Source: Oreohelix idahoensis (Eukaryota; Mollusca; Gastropoda; Stylommatophora; Oreohelicidae). From it: a stretch of 64,000 nt of DNA. Shown here in pieces: positions 1-10,427 of the stretch. A program made the translations under genes and the position numbers. The notes under the pieces are model-generated. The model saw nothing but the letters and a program-made list of their open reading frames with translations, searched no databases and was not told where the DNA came from. The stretch spans positions 1 to 64,000 of the forward strand of contig JAMPIV010010562.1 of the NCBI GenBank assembly GCA_024509875.1. Reading direction: 5' to 3'. Positions within the stretch are counted from its first letter, which is position 1. Each line of letters begins with the position of its first letter.

Positions 1-777
1 GGTGGCAGCCCTCAGCTGCTTATTTTCCTGGTGCTCCTTTCGACGTTTTCTCCTCACCTCTGCTTCTTGTGTGAGCCTCTCTTCTCCCAATCTGAGGTGG
101 TGCCGTAAATAGCATTGCCACTTAGTGCGATCGGCAGCTTCATCCTCCCATGTTGCTGGATCCATGTCCAGTGCCCTCATATCTCTCTTGCACACATCTT
201 TGAACGTCAGCTGTGGTCGCCCAACTGTTCTCTTGCCATCTGCTAATTGTCCGTAGAAGATATCTTTTGGGATGCGACCATCTTCCATGCGGAGAACATG
301 GCCAAGCCAGCGAAGTCTGCGCTGTCTAAGCAGCGTATACATACTTTGAAGGCCAGCACGTGACAACACCTCGACATTTGTCACTTTATCTTTCCACGAG
401 ATGCCGAGGATGCGGCGTAGACACCGCAAATGGAAGGTATTGGGCCTTCTTTCTTGCTTAGCATTGGTCGTCCAGGTCTCGCTGCCATATAGGAGTGTGC
501 TGGTGACGCAGGCATTATATACCGCAGCTTTGGTCTTCATTGTGAGTTTAGAGTTTCCCCAAACACGCGATGTGAGGCGGGCAAAGGTAGCTGCAGCTTT
601 GCCAATGCGGCTGTCGATTTCTGTATCCAGTGAGAGTTTGTCATTGATGGTAGACCCTAGGTATGTGAAGTGGTGCACCACTGCCAATTCATAGTTATCG
701 ATAGTGATAACTGGTGCAGCACCCACATCCTGACTCAGCACATTCGTTTTCTTTAGACTTATTGTGAGGCCAAAACA
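1..777 (-). pseudogene. LINE reverse transcriptase C-terminal fragment
   Basis: Read on the minus strand, this stretch is open from about 777 to the window edge. It encodes the end of a non-LTR retrotransposon polymerase: the post-catalytic segment GLTISLKKTNV, then YNACVTSTLLYGSETW, FHLRCLRRILGISW, RLRWLGHVLRM and GRPQLTFKDVCKRDM. These are typical of the thumb and C-terminal region of RTE-like or endonuclease-reverse transcriptase LINEs. The YADD catalytic box would lie further right but is missing, so the copy is cut at about 777, where a different LINE fragment begins on the other strand. Its 3' end lies outside the window. The clade is inferred from motifs only. Confidence 0.85.
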
Positions 778-780
778 ATC

Positions 781-885
781 TGGGATGGTTGTTCCATATC
801 CAACAGAAATAGGCTCCATTCACTTCAAAAACGTGCAGTGCGCCTAGTTGCTGATAAACACCAAACACATTGTATAGATCTATAT
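781..885 (+). pseudogene. CR1/Jockey-type LINE C-terminal fragment
   Basis: In one frame from 781 the translation begins WDGCSISNRNRLHSLQKRAV. It matches, residue for residue in many places, the segment WDGCTMSNTKRFYSLQKRAV of the long LINE frame at 13083-15566. The DNA is also nearly identical over the part encoding LQKRAVRL. This is therefore a short tail fragment of the same LINE family. It runs without an obvious gap into the receptor pseudogene at about 886, and the exact junction cannot be placed by eye. Confidence 0.7.
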
Positions 886-1577
886 AAAAGTGGAGTTCCA
901 CGAGAAATATTTGCTACAATCACCTGCTTAATTACCGTTTATTTTACGGCGGAGAGATGTCTGTGTAACGCTTTTCCTTTACAAGTCAAACAGATGAATA
1001 CTCCACCGAGGACAATGACAGATATAGTTATTATTTACAGTTTGATATTGTTGTATGCTGTTCCACTGTACGCAACAACGTATATACTGTAGATTGGAAG
1101 TTCTACCCAGAATGGAACAAAACTCTTCTTGGTATGAAAGTTACAAGCAACCACCATACAGTTGAAGATGATGTTTACTTTATTCACGCTGTTGCTGGGA
1201 TGTTATCTTTCCTAGCGGTTGTGATGTTAGCATTGATCTTAATGAGGAACCTGAGACAGAGAAATGTATGGCGTCAAACAGCAAGTGTGAGCCAGGGACA
1301 ATCGGAATCACTGTCCCACAAAGACAGAAAGACAATGAGAATGGTGGTCCTGATCGCTAGTATTTTAATGATATGCTACACCCCATCTGTGTTATTAGCT
1401 GTAACCACGTTATTTGTACCCGAGTTTACTGTTGGTGGCATATATCATAATTTGTATCATGTTTTATGGTCATTCGCGCTGTTGTTTGAGACTATTAACT
1501 CCAGTGTTAATATTTTCTTGTACTTAAAAATGAGTACAAAATACAGACACAGTTTTTACGAAATCTTTCCTAGCTGA
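886..1577 (+). pseudogene. Rhodopsin-type GPCR pseudogene, TM3 to C-terminus
   Basis: This encodes the C-terminal two thirds of a seven-transmembrane receptor. The first part (to about 1088) holds TM3 ending in the DRY-variant motif ERCLC, then a loop (FPLQVKQM) and TM4. The second part (from about 1089 to the stop at 1575-1577) holds the second extracellular loop, TM5, a basic third loop, TM6 (VVLIASILMICYTP) and TM7 with an NPxxY variant (NSSVNIFLY), then a short tail. A one-base deletion near 1087 shifts the frame between the parts. TM1 and TM2 are absent, replaced upstream by LINE sequence. ERCLC plus PLQVK resembles the intronless receptor families expanded in gastropods; ligand unknown. 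A frameshift from assembly error is possible, but the 5' truncation still makes it non-functional. Confidence 0.75.
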
Positions 1578-3073
1578 AGACAATCTAAGAATACAGACAG
1601 TGGCATTGTAAGTAAACACTGAAACAAATAAGAGGATAAACAGATCGTCTTGGAAATGTTTCACTATTTGATACCGCCCGAAAAAAAAACTTAAACACCG
1701 TAGAATAGGAATTGAGAAACTTATTTGACAATTTCAGATTACATTGTAACGCCAAAATAATTTAATTAAATGATGTGCTGTTTTTGTGTTTCAGTTTTAT
1801 GCTGCGTTTACAGTTTCGTAATGTGTTTCCAATACTACTTTGGAACTATGTGTCACCTTCATGAACTCACATTCCACACGGCGGAGACGATCGTGCTTTG
1901 TCACCAATATTGATCTATATTGCAGAGTATTTTTTTTAAGAATTTTGGCTACAGGGTCAGCCTTTATTATGATTAAAGTACTTAATGAAGTAGTATATCG
2001 TCGATCTACCCACATGTGTTATGTGAGATTGTCTAGTATATTTTCTCACAGTCGTCTCTATTCCTCAAGTTCTTTATTTTCCCCGACATATAACTGGAAT
2101 CGAGTACTCGACTTCGTATGGTATGGAGTATAGACGTTGACGGATATCTACTCCTTGTCATTGTGTGACATTGTTTATCAGCACGTGGCAGTCATTCGTC
2201 ATGTCTTATTTTGCCCTTCCCTGATTTTCCAATTTGTGTTCCTAGAATCCACATTTGAGTTGATGTCAGCGAGCACCGCCATTGTTTACACAATAGCCAG
2301 GTCACGTGAACAAAAGTCAAACTGGTTATACCAAATATTTCATCCTCATGTCCTTTATTGTCATTTATGATAACATACAGAGTGGGCGGGGCTTATCTAA
2401 TGTGGTAACAGACAAACTAACAAGATAAAGACTTTCATACAAAAGGGGTTAGCACAGAATAGAATGATTGACTTACTATTACCGTGTAATGGGCAGTCGA
2501 TCAACAGTGTTATAACACTTCATGAAAATACGGCCAAGTACAATATGATCAATAATTCAATTCCACTCCATCATCACACTTAACATATTTAATGACATCC
2601 ATTTTGAATTCTTCACATATAATTTCATCAGTTACGTTTGTCATTGCTTATTCATAATATTTGTGATTCATAAACATACTGAACATGCCGATGATTCTAT
2701 GAATATAAGTATATTTTATTTACGTCTTGTACGACAAGTCCACTGGCGGACATTATTTGAATCAATTATAAAGAGCTAGGCACATCCAGTTCCTATACAT
2801 ATGTCTTTCTATCCACAAACATCTATTCGACTTTTTCCTTTCAAGCTATAACACTTTGGGGATCTTTATTCGTAACATCAGACACTTCTTCAATACACGA
2901 GCTCTTCAATACACGAGCGATCCTGCCGTGCACAGTCTATAGAATTAATTAGTTGCTACTACAAACAAATGCAAGTTATTCTTGCAACCACATTCAGAAA
3001 CCTTCACATTTACGCTTTTGTGTGCACTACCTAGTTTTCAAATACAAAACCTTATGAGGTGTGCGAAAAGGAT
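1578..3073. other. No recognised feature
   Basis: AT-rich sequence following the receptor pseudogene. Short open frames here have no recognisable domain and look like chance. A short direct repeat (acacgagc) near 2896 is the only local structure noticed. Confidence 0.5.
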
Positions 3074-3316
3074 CATATCACTCACTCACTCACTTACTCA
3101 GTCGTTACTCTTCAACCAAGGGATATATATGTTTGCCAGAGAGATCACAAAACTATCCTATCTGCTGTCTTCCTCCTGGCCTGATTCCAGTCTCGTCTTG
3201 GGACCTTCAAGGATTGTCTAATATTGTGTTGTCCTCCTGGCCTGACTCTAGTCTGGTCGTGTGACCTTCAAGGATTACCTAATATTGTGTTGTCCTTCTG
3301 GCCTGACTCTAGTCTG
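3074..3316 (-). pseudogene. RTE-like LINE 3' end, left of a solo LTR
   Basis: This matches the 3' end of the larger minus-strand LINE at 39.7 kb, including the phrases tcctatc(t/a)gctgtcttc and ccttcaa(g/a)gattgtctaat. The end is marked by a short tandem tail (ctcactcactcacttactc). Three units of a 61-bp segment (starting near 3177, 3238 and 3299) are repeated in tandem within the coding tail, which the 39.7-kb copy has only once. The element continues at 5735 on the far side of the inserted LTR. Confidence 0.75.
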
Positions 3317-5729
3317 TGTGGTGAAGTGGGATGTTATAAATATTTATAGGGGACTTAGTGTACTGACTGAGATCAGCTGTGAAGGTATCTATATCTATTA
3401 AGAGTAGTGTATTATAGATAACCTTACTTGCTACCACATATCTATATATCTCAGTCAGAATTATTCTGCAATAGTGTGATGACTACGTTATGTGTCTAGG
3501 GTATGTGTAGGATGAAGTGTAAGTCAAAACAACAACAGACAGATAAACAATTTAATTTATTCCACTATACTTGACAACACTGGGACACTCACATACATAT
3601 AACACTCTGAAGGATATCTTAAGGAGTCACTGATAACTTTTCAAATAACAATATGTATTCATTGCTGATATGAATGAATATGTGTCCTGATTCAATTACA
3701 AAGGAACCAGGAATCACAATCAATTTTTCATTACAAGTTATGTACAGAATGGATTAATATGAATATTGTAGTGACATATATTATTAAAAATATCCTATGT
3801 GTGTCAGTTGTGTAGTAGTAAAATGAGGTAATACTGGTTTTGTTTTGTTCAAGCTCTGTTGGTATTTGTCATCATGACTTCAATAGTTTGTCTTAAGGAA
3901 ACTAGTATTGGAGATGTTCTCAGTTCCTGATATTAAGACAATTAAATTCCCCTCTTAAGGTGATTTTTACAAAGTCATTTCAAGATGTGGGGACATAATG
4001 TTGAGCTCAGCTGGCCAAATTAGCTTATCTTGAGTGATGGCGGCAGGAAAGGACTCCTCTGCTCGAATTCTCCTCTGGGCTCTGGAGACACCTCACTGAT
4101 AGCTAAATGGACCAAGGAGTATGCTGTCCGACTCTGGATTCAGCAAAGCTCTGACCAGGTGCTGCTCAGTACCATCAAGACCACGGTCCCTGAAAACAAG
4201 AAGGATATACCTTCTACTTCATAACTAATTGATACTCTAGTTCTACACTGAACACAATACAACACAAACATTGAGTTCAGAGCGTTAGGCCAACTGTCAG
4301 CTTCATCTGAAATACTTTATACCAGTATTTACCTCCTTAATGGTTACCACGCCTCTGCACTTCCAGCATTATTTCTGTCTAATCAATCATCCAGGTGTCA
4401 GTGTACTATTTGGCCATTCCATGCCGTTTTACTTCCCTCCGACACCCTCTGTTCAGGCTGGAGCATTATAGGCTTTATCTCTTGTTTGCCACTGAACTAC
4501 ACATATATATACAGGCATAAATTAACAATTTACATTCAATTTTCATTAAAAGATACTGAATGGTTCAAGCTTACCACAATTTCATGGAAATAAACACAGA
4601 TACGTTGATTAGCAATGAATTCTGGCACAATTACTGGCACAAATTCCCATCTGCTTATGTTCCAGGCTTTTATTTTAGCAAAAATGTGAGCTGGCTTCAA
4701 CGCACTGTCGCTTTATCAAGCTTATTTGCACTAGTGGTCTCGAACTAACGCTCCTAAGTGAGTATATCAGCGAGTCTAGCCAATGAGGCCACGTTTCGAC
4801 AAGTGTTTGAAAAAATGTTACCTTTCTACGTCTCCCTAACAACCAAGATAGTATTTATAGTCCGACCAATCGTGGTTCGTCTTTCATTTGTTGCGCTCCA
4901 ATCAATTTGGAGTTTACATGGTAGGCTATTTCTGTAACGCAAGGTTTTTTCAAACATGTTATAAAAAAATTTTATGAGCAGAAATGATTTCATGCTGTCA
5001 GGCATCCCCAATATTTTATTTTGGTTATAACTTGTTAATTCCTAGACTATTTGCGTAACGTTTTACATATTCTTTGTCAGCAAACCCTAAGGAACCCAAA
5101 TATCCAAATTTAAAAGAACTACGTGGCTGCGTTCAAAATATGTATTTTCTACCTCCTGTTTCGAAGATGTGCTGTCTGGGTACTGTTATGTTTTCAACCG
5201 TAAGCCCATCTATTGTTATCTTCCTAATAAGCGTTTTTTATGATTTTAAAACCTAACTCTGGGAAGGGTAGTGAATTTATCACTGTCCGTCCGAAAAAGT
5301 TAGTGCTTGTAGTCTTACACGCGTGATGGCAGCATTTGTGTATCGCGCGAAGCGTGTTTAGTGTTCGGCTTTCTGCCTCTCCCTTCCCGCTATCCTTTTG
5401 TCCATCTGTCTCGTTCGTTTTGGTAACGCAGTGTAGAAAAAGACATGAATGGAATTTAAAATTTAGGTCAACTTGCATATTTCAAGGTTTTTCTTAGAAA
5501 GGCAGCACATTTTATTGTGTGTTTGGGAAACGCGTGTATGTTGCAGAAGGCCTTTAATATCAACGTGAAACGTTACAATTTGCTTACGCAGTAGAAAACA
5601 AGGGGATTTCGAGTACAGTCTTTGTGACAGCACTGTTATTTACCATTGCTCTTCTCTTTATTAATTTTATTTGTTAGGCTTAATATTTAACTAATAATTT
5701 ATATATGTGGATTAGAATATTCCACGACA
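3317..5729 (-). mobile_element. Solo LTR, family C (copy 1)
   Basis: A 2413-bp segment begins TGTGGTGAAGTGG and ends CACGACA. It is flanked by the 5-bp direct repeat GTCTG at 3312-3316 and 5730-5734. The same segment recurs at 26368-28744 with a different duplication, which fixes both ends. It has TG...CA termini and no internal coding region, so it is a solo LTR left by LTR-LTR recombination. Strand is inferred from its resemblance to the left (+ strand) edge of the LTRs of element A, which is on the minus strand. It lies inside a minus-strand LINE. An open stretch at 4030-4224 is shared with copy 2 but matches no domain I know. Confidence 0.9.
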
Positions 5730-5734
5730 GTCTG

Positions 5735-6286
5735 GTCGTGTGGCCTTGAAGGATTGCCTAATATTGTGTTGTCCTCCTGGCAAACTCTGGGAGGCCTGGA
5801 TCCCTGGCTTTTGATTTCCCATATTTGTTGTGGTAGCCGATCTGCAGACATGACCCAACTGTCGTAATTGAGACTGTTCCACTTGGGTTTGTAGGGTCTG
5901 GGTTTGGATTCGATGACGTATCGTCTGATTGTGGACCATATCTCTTTGTTTAACCTTTCGCAGATACCAGATTTCTAAGGTTTGGATCTGCCTTTTGTTT
6001 GTTGTAGTCATTGCCCATGACTCACATCCATATGTAAAGAGTGGAACATAGATGGAACGGTATACAGCTATATTCGTCTTCTTGTCAATATCTCTTTCGC
6101 TGGGAAATCCTCGAGTTATTGTCCAGAAAAAGTCTTCCACTTGGCTCTCTTCGGTAGCCAACACTTCTTTGATGCTTCCCTTCCTGTCTATGGCAACGCC
6201 AAGGTATTTAAAGTGGTAGACCTGCTCCAGGACTTGTTCTCCCACCATAATCTGATGCCTCTTTTCCTCTCGTGATATCACCATGG
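5735..6286 (-). pseudogene. RTE-like LINE RT C-terminal part, right of the solo LTR
   Basis: On the minus strand this encodes the region after the RT active site: MVISREEKRHQ, GEQVLEQVYHFKYLGV, YRSIYVPLFTYGCESWAMTT, then LRKVKQRDMVHNQTIRHRI and QLGHVCR. It is close to the LINE at 39.7-41.4 kb (MVISREERKHQ, VLEQVDHFKYL, IRQG, FGHVCRM). It is the right-hand part of the fragment at 3074-3316, separated by the C solo LTR. Homology stops near 6286, so the copy is 5'-truncated and has lost the RT core. The end of the frame is degraded. Confidence 0.8.
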
Positions 6287-6881
6287 CTCTGAACGATTGA
6301 CGTGATATGTCAATATCAGCAATGGAGAACTTATGAAGAAAAGTAAACAAACAAATAATGAAACACGACATCAGGAGAAGACATGGCGTTTAATATTTGT
6401 CTTTTAATTATTAAGAGTTTTGTCTCGTTTTGGTGAGGCGTATCCAGTTCAACCCAGACACAAGGTTCACCGGTTGTATTAACTCATTCTCTCCCAGGCT
6501 GTTTAAGGGTTTTACCCAGGCTCCAAAATGGATGCAATTTTTTCAGACGTGAAGTTTTAAAAACAGACAGTGGACAAATACACAAGTTCAGTAGGTACAT
6601 ATGTTATACAATTAAATGTGTGAAATTGACTGGAGAATCTTATGAATTGCGTCATAAAATTAATTGATATGAATAGGTGTGTGTTATGTCTTGTTAAGTG
6701 TAGACTTGATTTAAAAAGTGTTTAAAAAATTAAATAAAATTGTATACTTAAACTTAAATATTTCAGCTCCCAAATAATGTATGGCAATAAAATCAGAATA
6801 TCAGTGCACATTTAGCCAAGCGTAAATGTCTTTGAGGTCCGATATGTAAAACCAAACCAGCTGATAATATTACAACACCAT
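6287..6881. other. No recognised feature
   Basis: AT-rich spacer between the LINE fragment and the first tandem repeat. No coding domain or repeat was recognised. Confidence 0.45.
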
Positions 6882-7056
6882 AGTATTCTGTAATATCCAG
6901 ATAACAGATTAGATGAAGACAGACAACAACAACACAGTCAGTATTCAGCAATAACCAGATAAGAAGTTAGATAGAGACAGACAACAAAAACACAGTCAGT
7001 ATTCTGTAATATCCAGATAAGAAATAAGATGGAGACAGACAAGAAAAGAAAACACA
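6882..7056. repeat. 58-bp tandem repeat, three copies
   Basis: The phrase agtattc(t/a)g, followed by an (a)ccagata motif and gagacagacaa, recurs at 6882, 6940 and 6998, a spacing of 58 bases. The copies differ by several substitutions. This short array is separated by about 150 bases from the 105-bp array that follows. Confidence 0.75.
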
Positions 7057-7203
7057 CGGTGAAGTGAAGGCACAATAAATAGACATGGACTATGGAAAAA
7101 AATGGAAAACAGGAAATGGCGACATCACGCTTATTGTTAAAAACAATGACCTATGTAAATGAGAAAAATAAATTTATCTACACAATCGCTTTTTTTACAA
7201 ACA

Positions 7204-8151
7204 CCTCAAGTTGTTATTACAGTAAAAAGGAGGCCATGTTAGAAATGCAATCATAACAAATCAGGTTCAATTCCAGAAGTAGACGAACGTACCAACAACA
7301 GGATAACACATAAAGTTGGTATTACAGTAAAAAGAGGCCATGTTAGAAATGCAATCATAACAAATCAGGTTCAATTCCAGAAGTAGACGAACGTACCAAC
7401 AACAGGATAACACCTCAAGTTGGTATTACAGTAAAAAGGAGGCCATGTTAGAAATGCAATCATAACAAATCAGGTTCAATTCCAGAAGTAGACGAACGTA
7501 CCAACAACAGGATAACACCTCAAGTTGGTATTACAGTAAAAAGGAGGCCATGTTAGAAATGCAATCATAGCAAATCAGGTTCAATTCCAGAAGTAGACGA
7601 ACGTACCAACAACAGGATAACACCTCAAGTTGGTATTACAGTAAAAAAGGAGGCCATGTTAGAAATGCAATCATAACAAATCAGGTTCAATTCCAGAAGT
7701 AGACGAACGTACCAACAACAGGATAACACATCAAGTTGGTATTACAGTAAAAAGGAGGACATGTTAGAAATGCAATCATAACAAATCAGGTTCAATTTTA
7801 GAAGTAGACGAACGTACCAACAACAGGATAACACATCAAGTTGGTATTACAGTAAAAAGGAGGCCATGTTAGAAATGCAATCATAACAAATCAGGTTCAA
7901 TTCCAGAAGTAGACGAACGTACCAACAACAGGATAACACATAAAGTTGGTATTATAGTAAAAAGGAGGCCATGTTAGAAATGCAATCATAACAAATCAGG
8001 TTCTATTCCAGAAGTAGACGAACGTACCAACAACAGGATAACACCTCAAGTTGGTATTACAGTAAAAAGGAGGCCATGTTAGAAATGCAATCATAGCAAA
8101 TCAGGTTCAGTTCCAGAAGTAGACGAACGTACCAACAACAGAATAACACCG
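7204..8151. repeat. 105-bp tandem repeat, nine copies
   Basis: The word ttggtattacagtaaaaagg (first copy ttgttattac) starts at 7211, 7316, 7420, 7525, 7630, 7736, 7841, 7946 and 8051. The period is 105 bases, with single-base length changes in the A-run. Copies differ by only a few bases. Each unit contains ggttcaattcc, which fits the Pol III box B consensus. No matching box A was found at the right distance. The array ends at about 8151, before a short degenerate stretch leading to the 82-bp satellite. Confidence 0.9.
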
Positions 8152-8410
8152 AAGAAACAGACCCTAGTGGGTCCGCCCCCAGAGTGTCAAAGATGATCAG
8201 ACGATCAAAATTATTGGAACAGATGTTTCTATAATATACATAGTATTGAATCTGTACAACGTGTCAATAATCTAGAGTACATAGATGCAGTGCTGTTCTT
8301 AAAACAGCATCTATAGGCTCAATAGTGAGTAAACTACATTTGTTGTTGATCGTGTAGACTTATGTCTGTGGAGATACTAGAACAAGACCATTGCTCTACA
8401 TGCAGGTCTT
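8152..8410. other. Spacer with a degenerate satellite-like stretch
   Basis: Between the 105-bp and 82-bp arrays. Bases 8249-8287 (tgtacaacgtgtcaataatct) resemble the core of the 82-bp unit (tgtagaacgtgtgaacaatct) and may be a decayed edge copy. The rest is not recognised. Confidence 0.5.
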
Positions 8411-9611
8411 AACTAGCGACTAAAGTCAGGTTGTAGAACGTGTGAACAATCTCATAATATGGTACATAAACTACTGCAGCTAAGTACATGTTAACTGACG
8501 ACTAAAGTCAGGTTGTAGAACGTGTGAACAATCTCATAATATGGTACATAAACTACTGCAGCTAAGTACATGTTAACTGACGACTAAAGTCAGGTTGTAG
8601 AACGTGTGGACAATCTCATAATATGGTACATAAACTACTGCAGCTAAGTACATGTTAACTGACGACTAAAGTCAGGTTGTAGAACGTGTGAACAATCTCA
8701 TAATATGCTACATAAATTACTGCAGCTAAGTACATGTTAACTGACGACTAAAGTCAGGTTGTAGAACGTGTGAACAATCTCATAATATGGTACATAAACT
8801 ACTGCAGCTAAAAGCATGTTAACTGACGACTAAAGTCAGGTTGTAGAACGTGTGAACAATCTCTTAATATGGTGCATAAACTACTGCAGCTAAGTCCATG
8901 TTAACTGACGACTAAAGTCAGGTTGTAGAACGTGTGAACAATCTCATAATATGGTATATAAACTACTACAGCTAAGTACATGTTAACTGACGACTAAAGT
9001 CAGGTTGTAGAACGTGCGAACAATCTCATAATATGCTACATAAACTACTGCAGCTAAGTACATGTTAACTGACGACTAAAGTCAGGTTGTAGAACGTGTG
9101 GACAATCTCATAATATGGTACATAAACTACTGCAGCTAAGTACATGTTAACTGACGACTAAAGTCAGGTTGTAGAACGTGTGAACAATCTCATAATATGC
9201 TACATAAATTACTGCAGCTAAGTACATGTTAACTGACGACTAAAGTCAGGTTGTAGAAAGTGTGAACAATCTCATAATATGCTACATAAACTACTACAGC
9301 TAAGTACATGTTAACTGACGACTAAAGTCAAGTTGTAGAACGTGTGAACAATCTCATAATATGCTACATAAATTACTGCAGCCAAGTACATGTTAACTGA
9401 CGACTAAAGTCAGGTTGTAGAAAGTGTGAACAATCTCATAATATGGTACATAAACTACTGCAGCTAAGTACATGTTAACTGACGACTAAAGCCAGGTTGT
9501 AGAACGTGTGAACAATCTCATAATATGCTATATAAACTACTGCAGCTAAGTACATGTTAACTGACGACTAAAGTCAAGTTGTAGAACGTGTCAACAATCT
9601 CAAAATATGCT
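8411..9611. repeat. 82-bp satellite, left arm (14 full units)
   Basis: The word ttaactgacg recurs every 82 bases from 8491 to 9557. The unit contains several short palindromes: gttaac, ctgcag, acatgt and gactaaagtc. Units differ by a few bases, and variants recur at a higher period: gtgtggacaat at 8604 and 9096, and ataaattactg at 8712 and 9204, are each 492 bases (six units) apart. The arm ends at an ATGCT that is the target duplication of a solo LTR. The right arm continues in phase. Confidence 0.95.
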
Positions 9612-10427
9612 TGTTGAAGGACTTTCGTGTGTGGTTACTGGTTGTGTTGCTTGAATTCTGATCGTGCTAATATTCGTACGCGAATGGGGTGAACCTCACC
9701 TTTGGTTTGTCGTAATGCCTGAACTTGGCATCAAGATGTAACCAACTGTTCATCTTGTTAACTCAGCAACTTGATATAAAATACATAATTCATAAGGTTG
9801 AATGGTGTAACGTGATTCAACGAATAATGCCTCCGGTTCGAGTCCTTCACAATTTAATATTGATTACACACATACATAAACAGTTCAATTCACACATGAG
9901 GTACATGCATCAATCAATCAATAGCGTAGACTGCTGTTTTACGTGTCAATGTCCGTTTAAGGATACAATGCAGTAATTGTCGTCAGAACATCACAGCTAT
10001 ATGCACGCGCAGCTAGAATGGCTACCTGCCGACAGTGAGACTGTGAGTCTAATTACTTCATATAAAGTAGACGATTATCTTTCTCCTTCCAAGGATTTAG
10101 TTAATCACTAACCTCCATAAGTTTCCTCTCATGTAGAGTTCTAGGACTGACCCTGGTCCATCATAAATGCACATATAAATGGCTATATCATGCCATTGAA
10201 TTGGAAGGTTAACAAAACGCAGCTATTCAGCTTGGCGGTCAAGTAACAAAGGGTAGCGTCTCCTAGTTACCGACTGTGACCCAAACAACGCTAGACACGT
10301 CATAATCGATCGTGTATGGAGCGTTCAATAATTGAAACATCTATCGCAATATATTAAATGTCTTAACCTTTACATTTGCACGTCCGCTAACCTTTAGCAG
10401 ACGGCGTTAATATCATATACCGTAACA
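9612..10427. mobile_element. 816-bp solo LTR inside the satellite
   Basis: This non-satellite block begins TGTTGAAGGAC and ends CCGTAACA. It is flanked by ATGCT at 9607-9611 and 10428-10432. Removing the block plus one ATGCT restores exact 82-bp phase: 9557 to 10460 is 903 bases, and 903 minus 821 is 82. TG...CA ends, a 5-bp duplication and the absence of coding sequence identify a solo LTR. Its last bases, CGTAACA, are the same as those of the LTRs of element B, but the rest is not alike. Family and orientation are unknown. Confidence 0.85.

Noticed and set aside
4030..4224. Open frame in solo LTR C as a gene
   Set aside because: No domain recognised, and the frame starts with a non-ATG codon. 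Kept only as a note under the LTR.
9825..9845. tRNA gene suggested by cctccggttcgagtcc
   Set aside because: Box B-like word only; no cloverleaf could be drawn, and it lies in a solo LTR.
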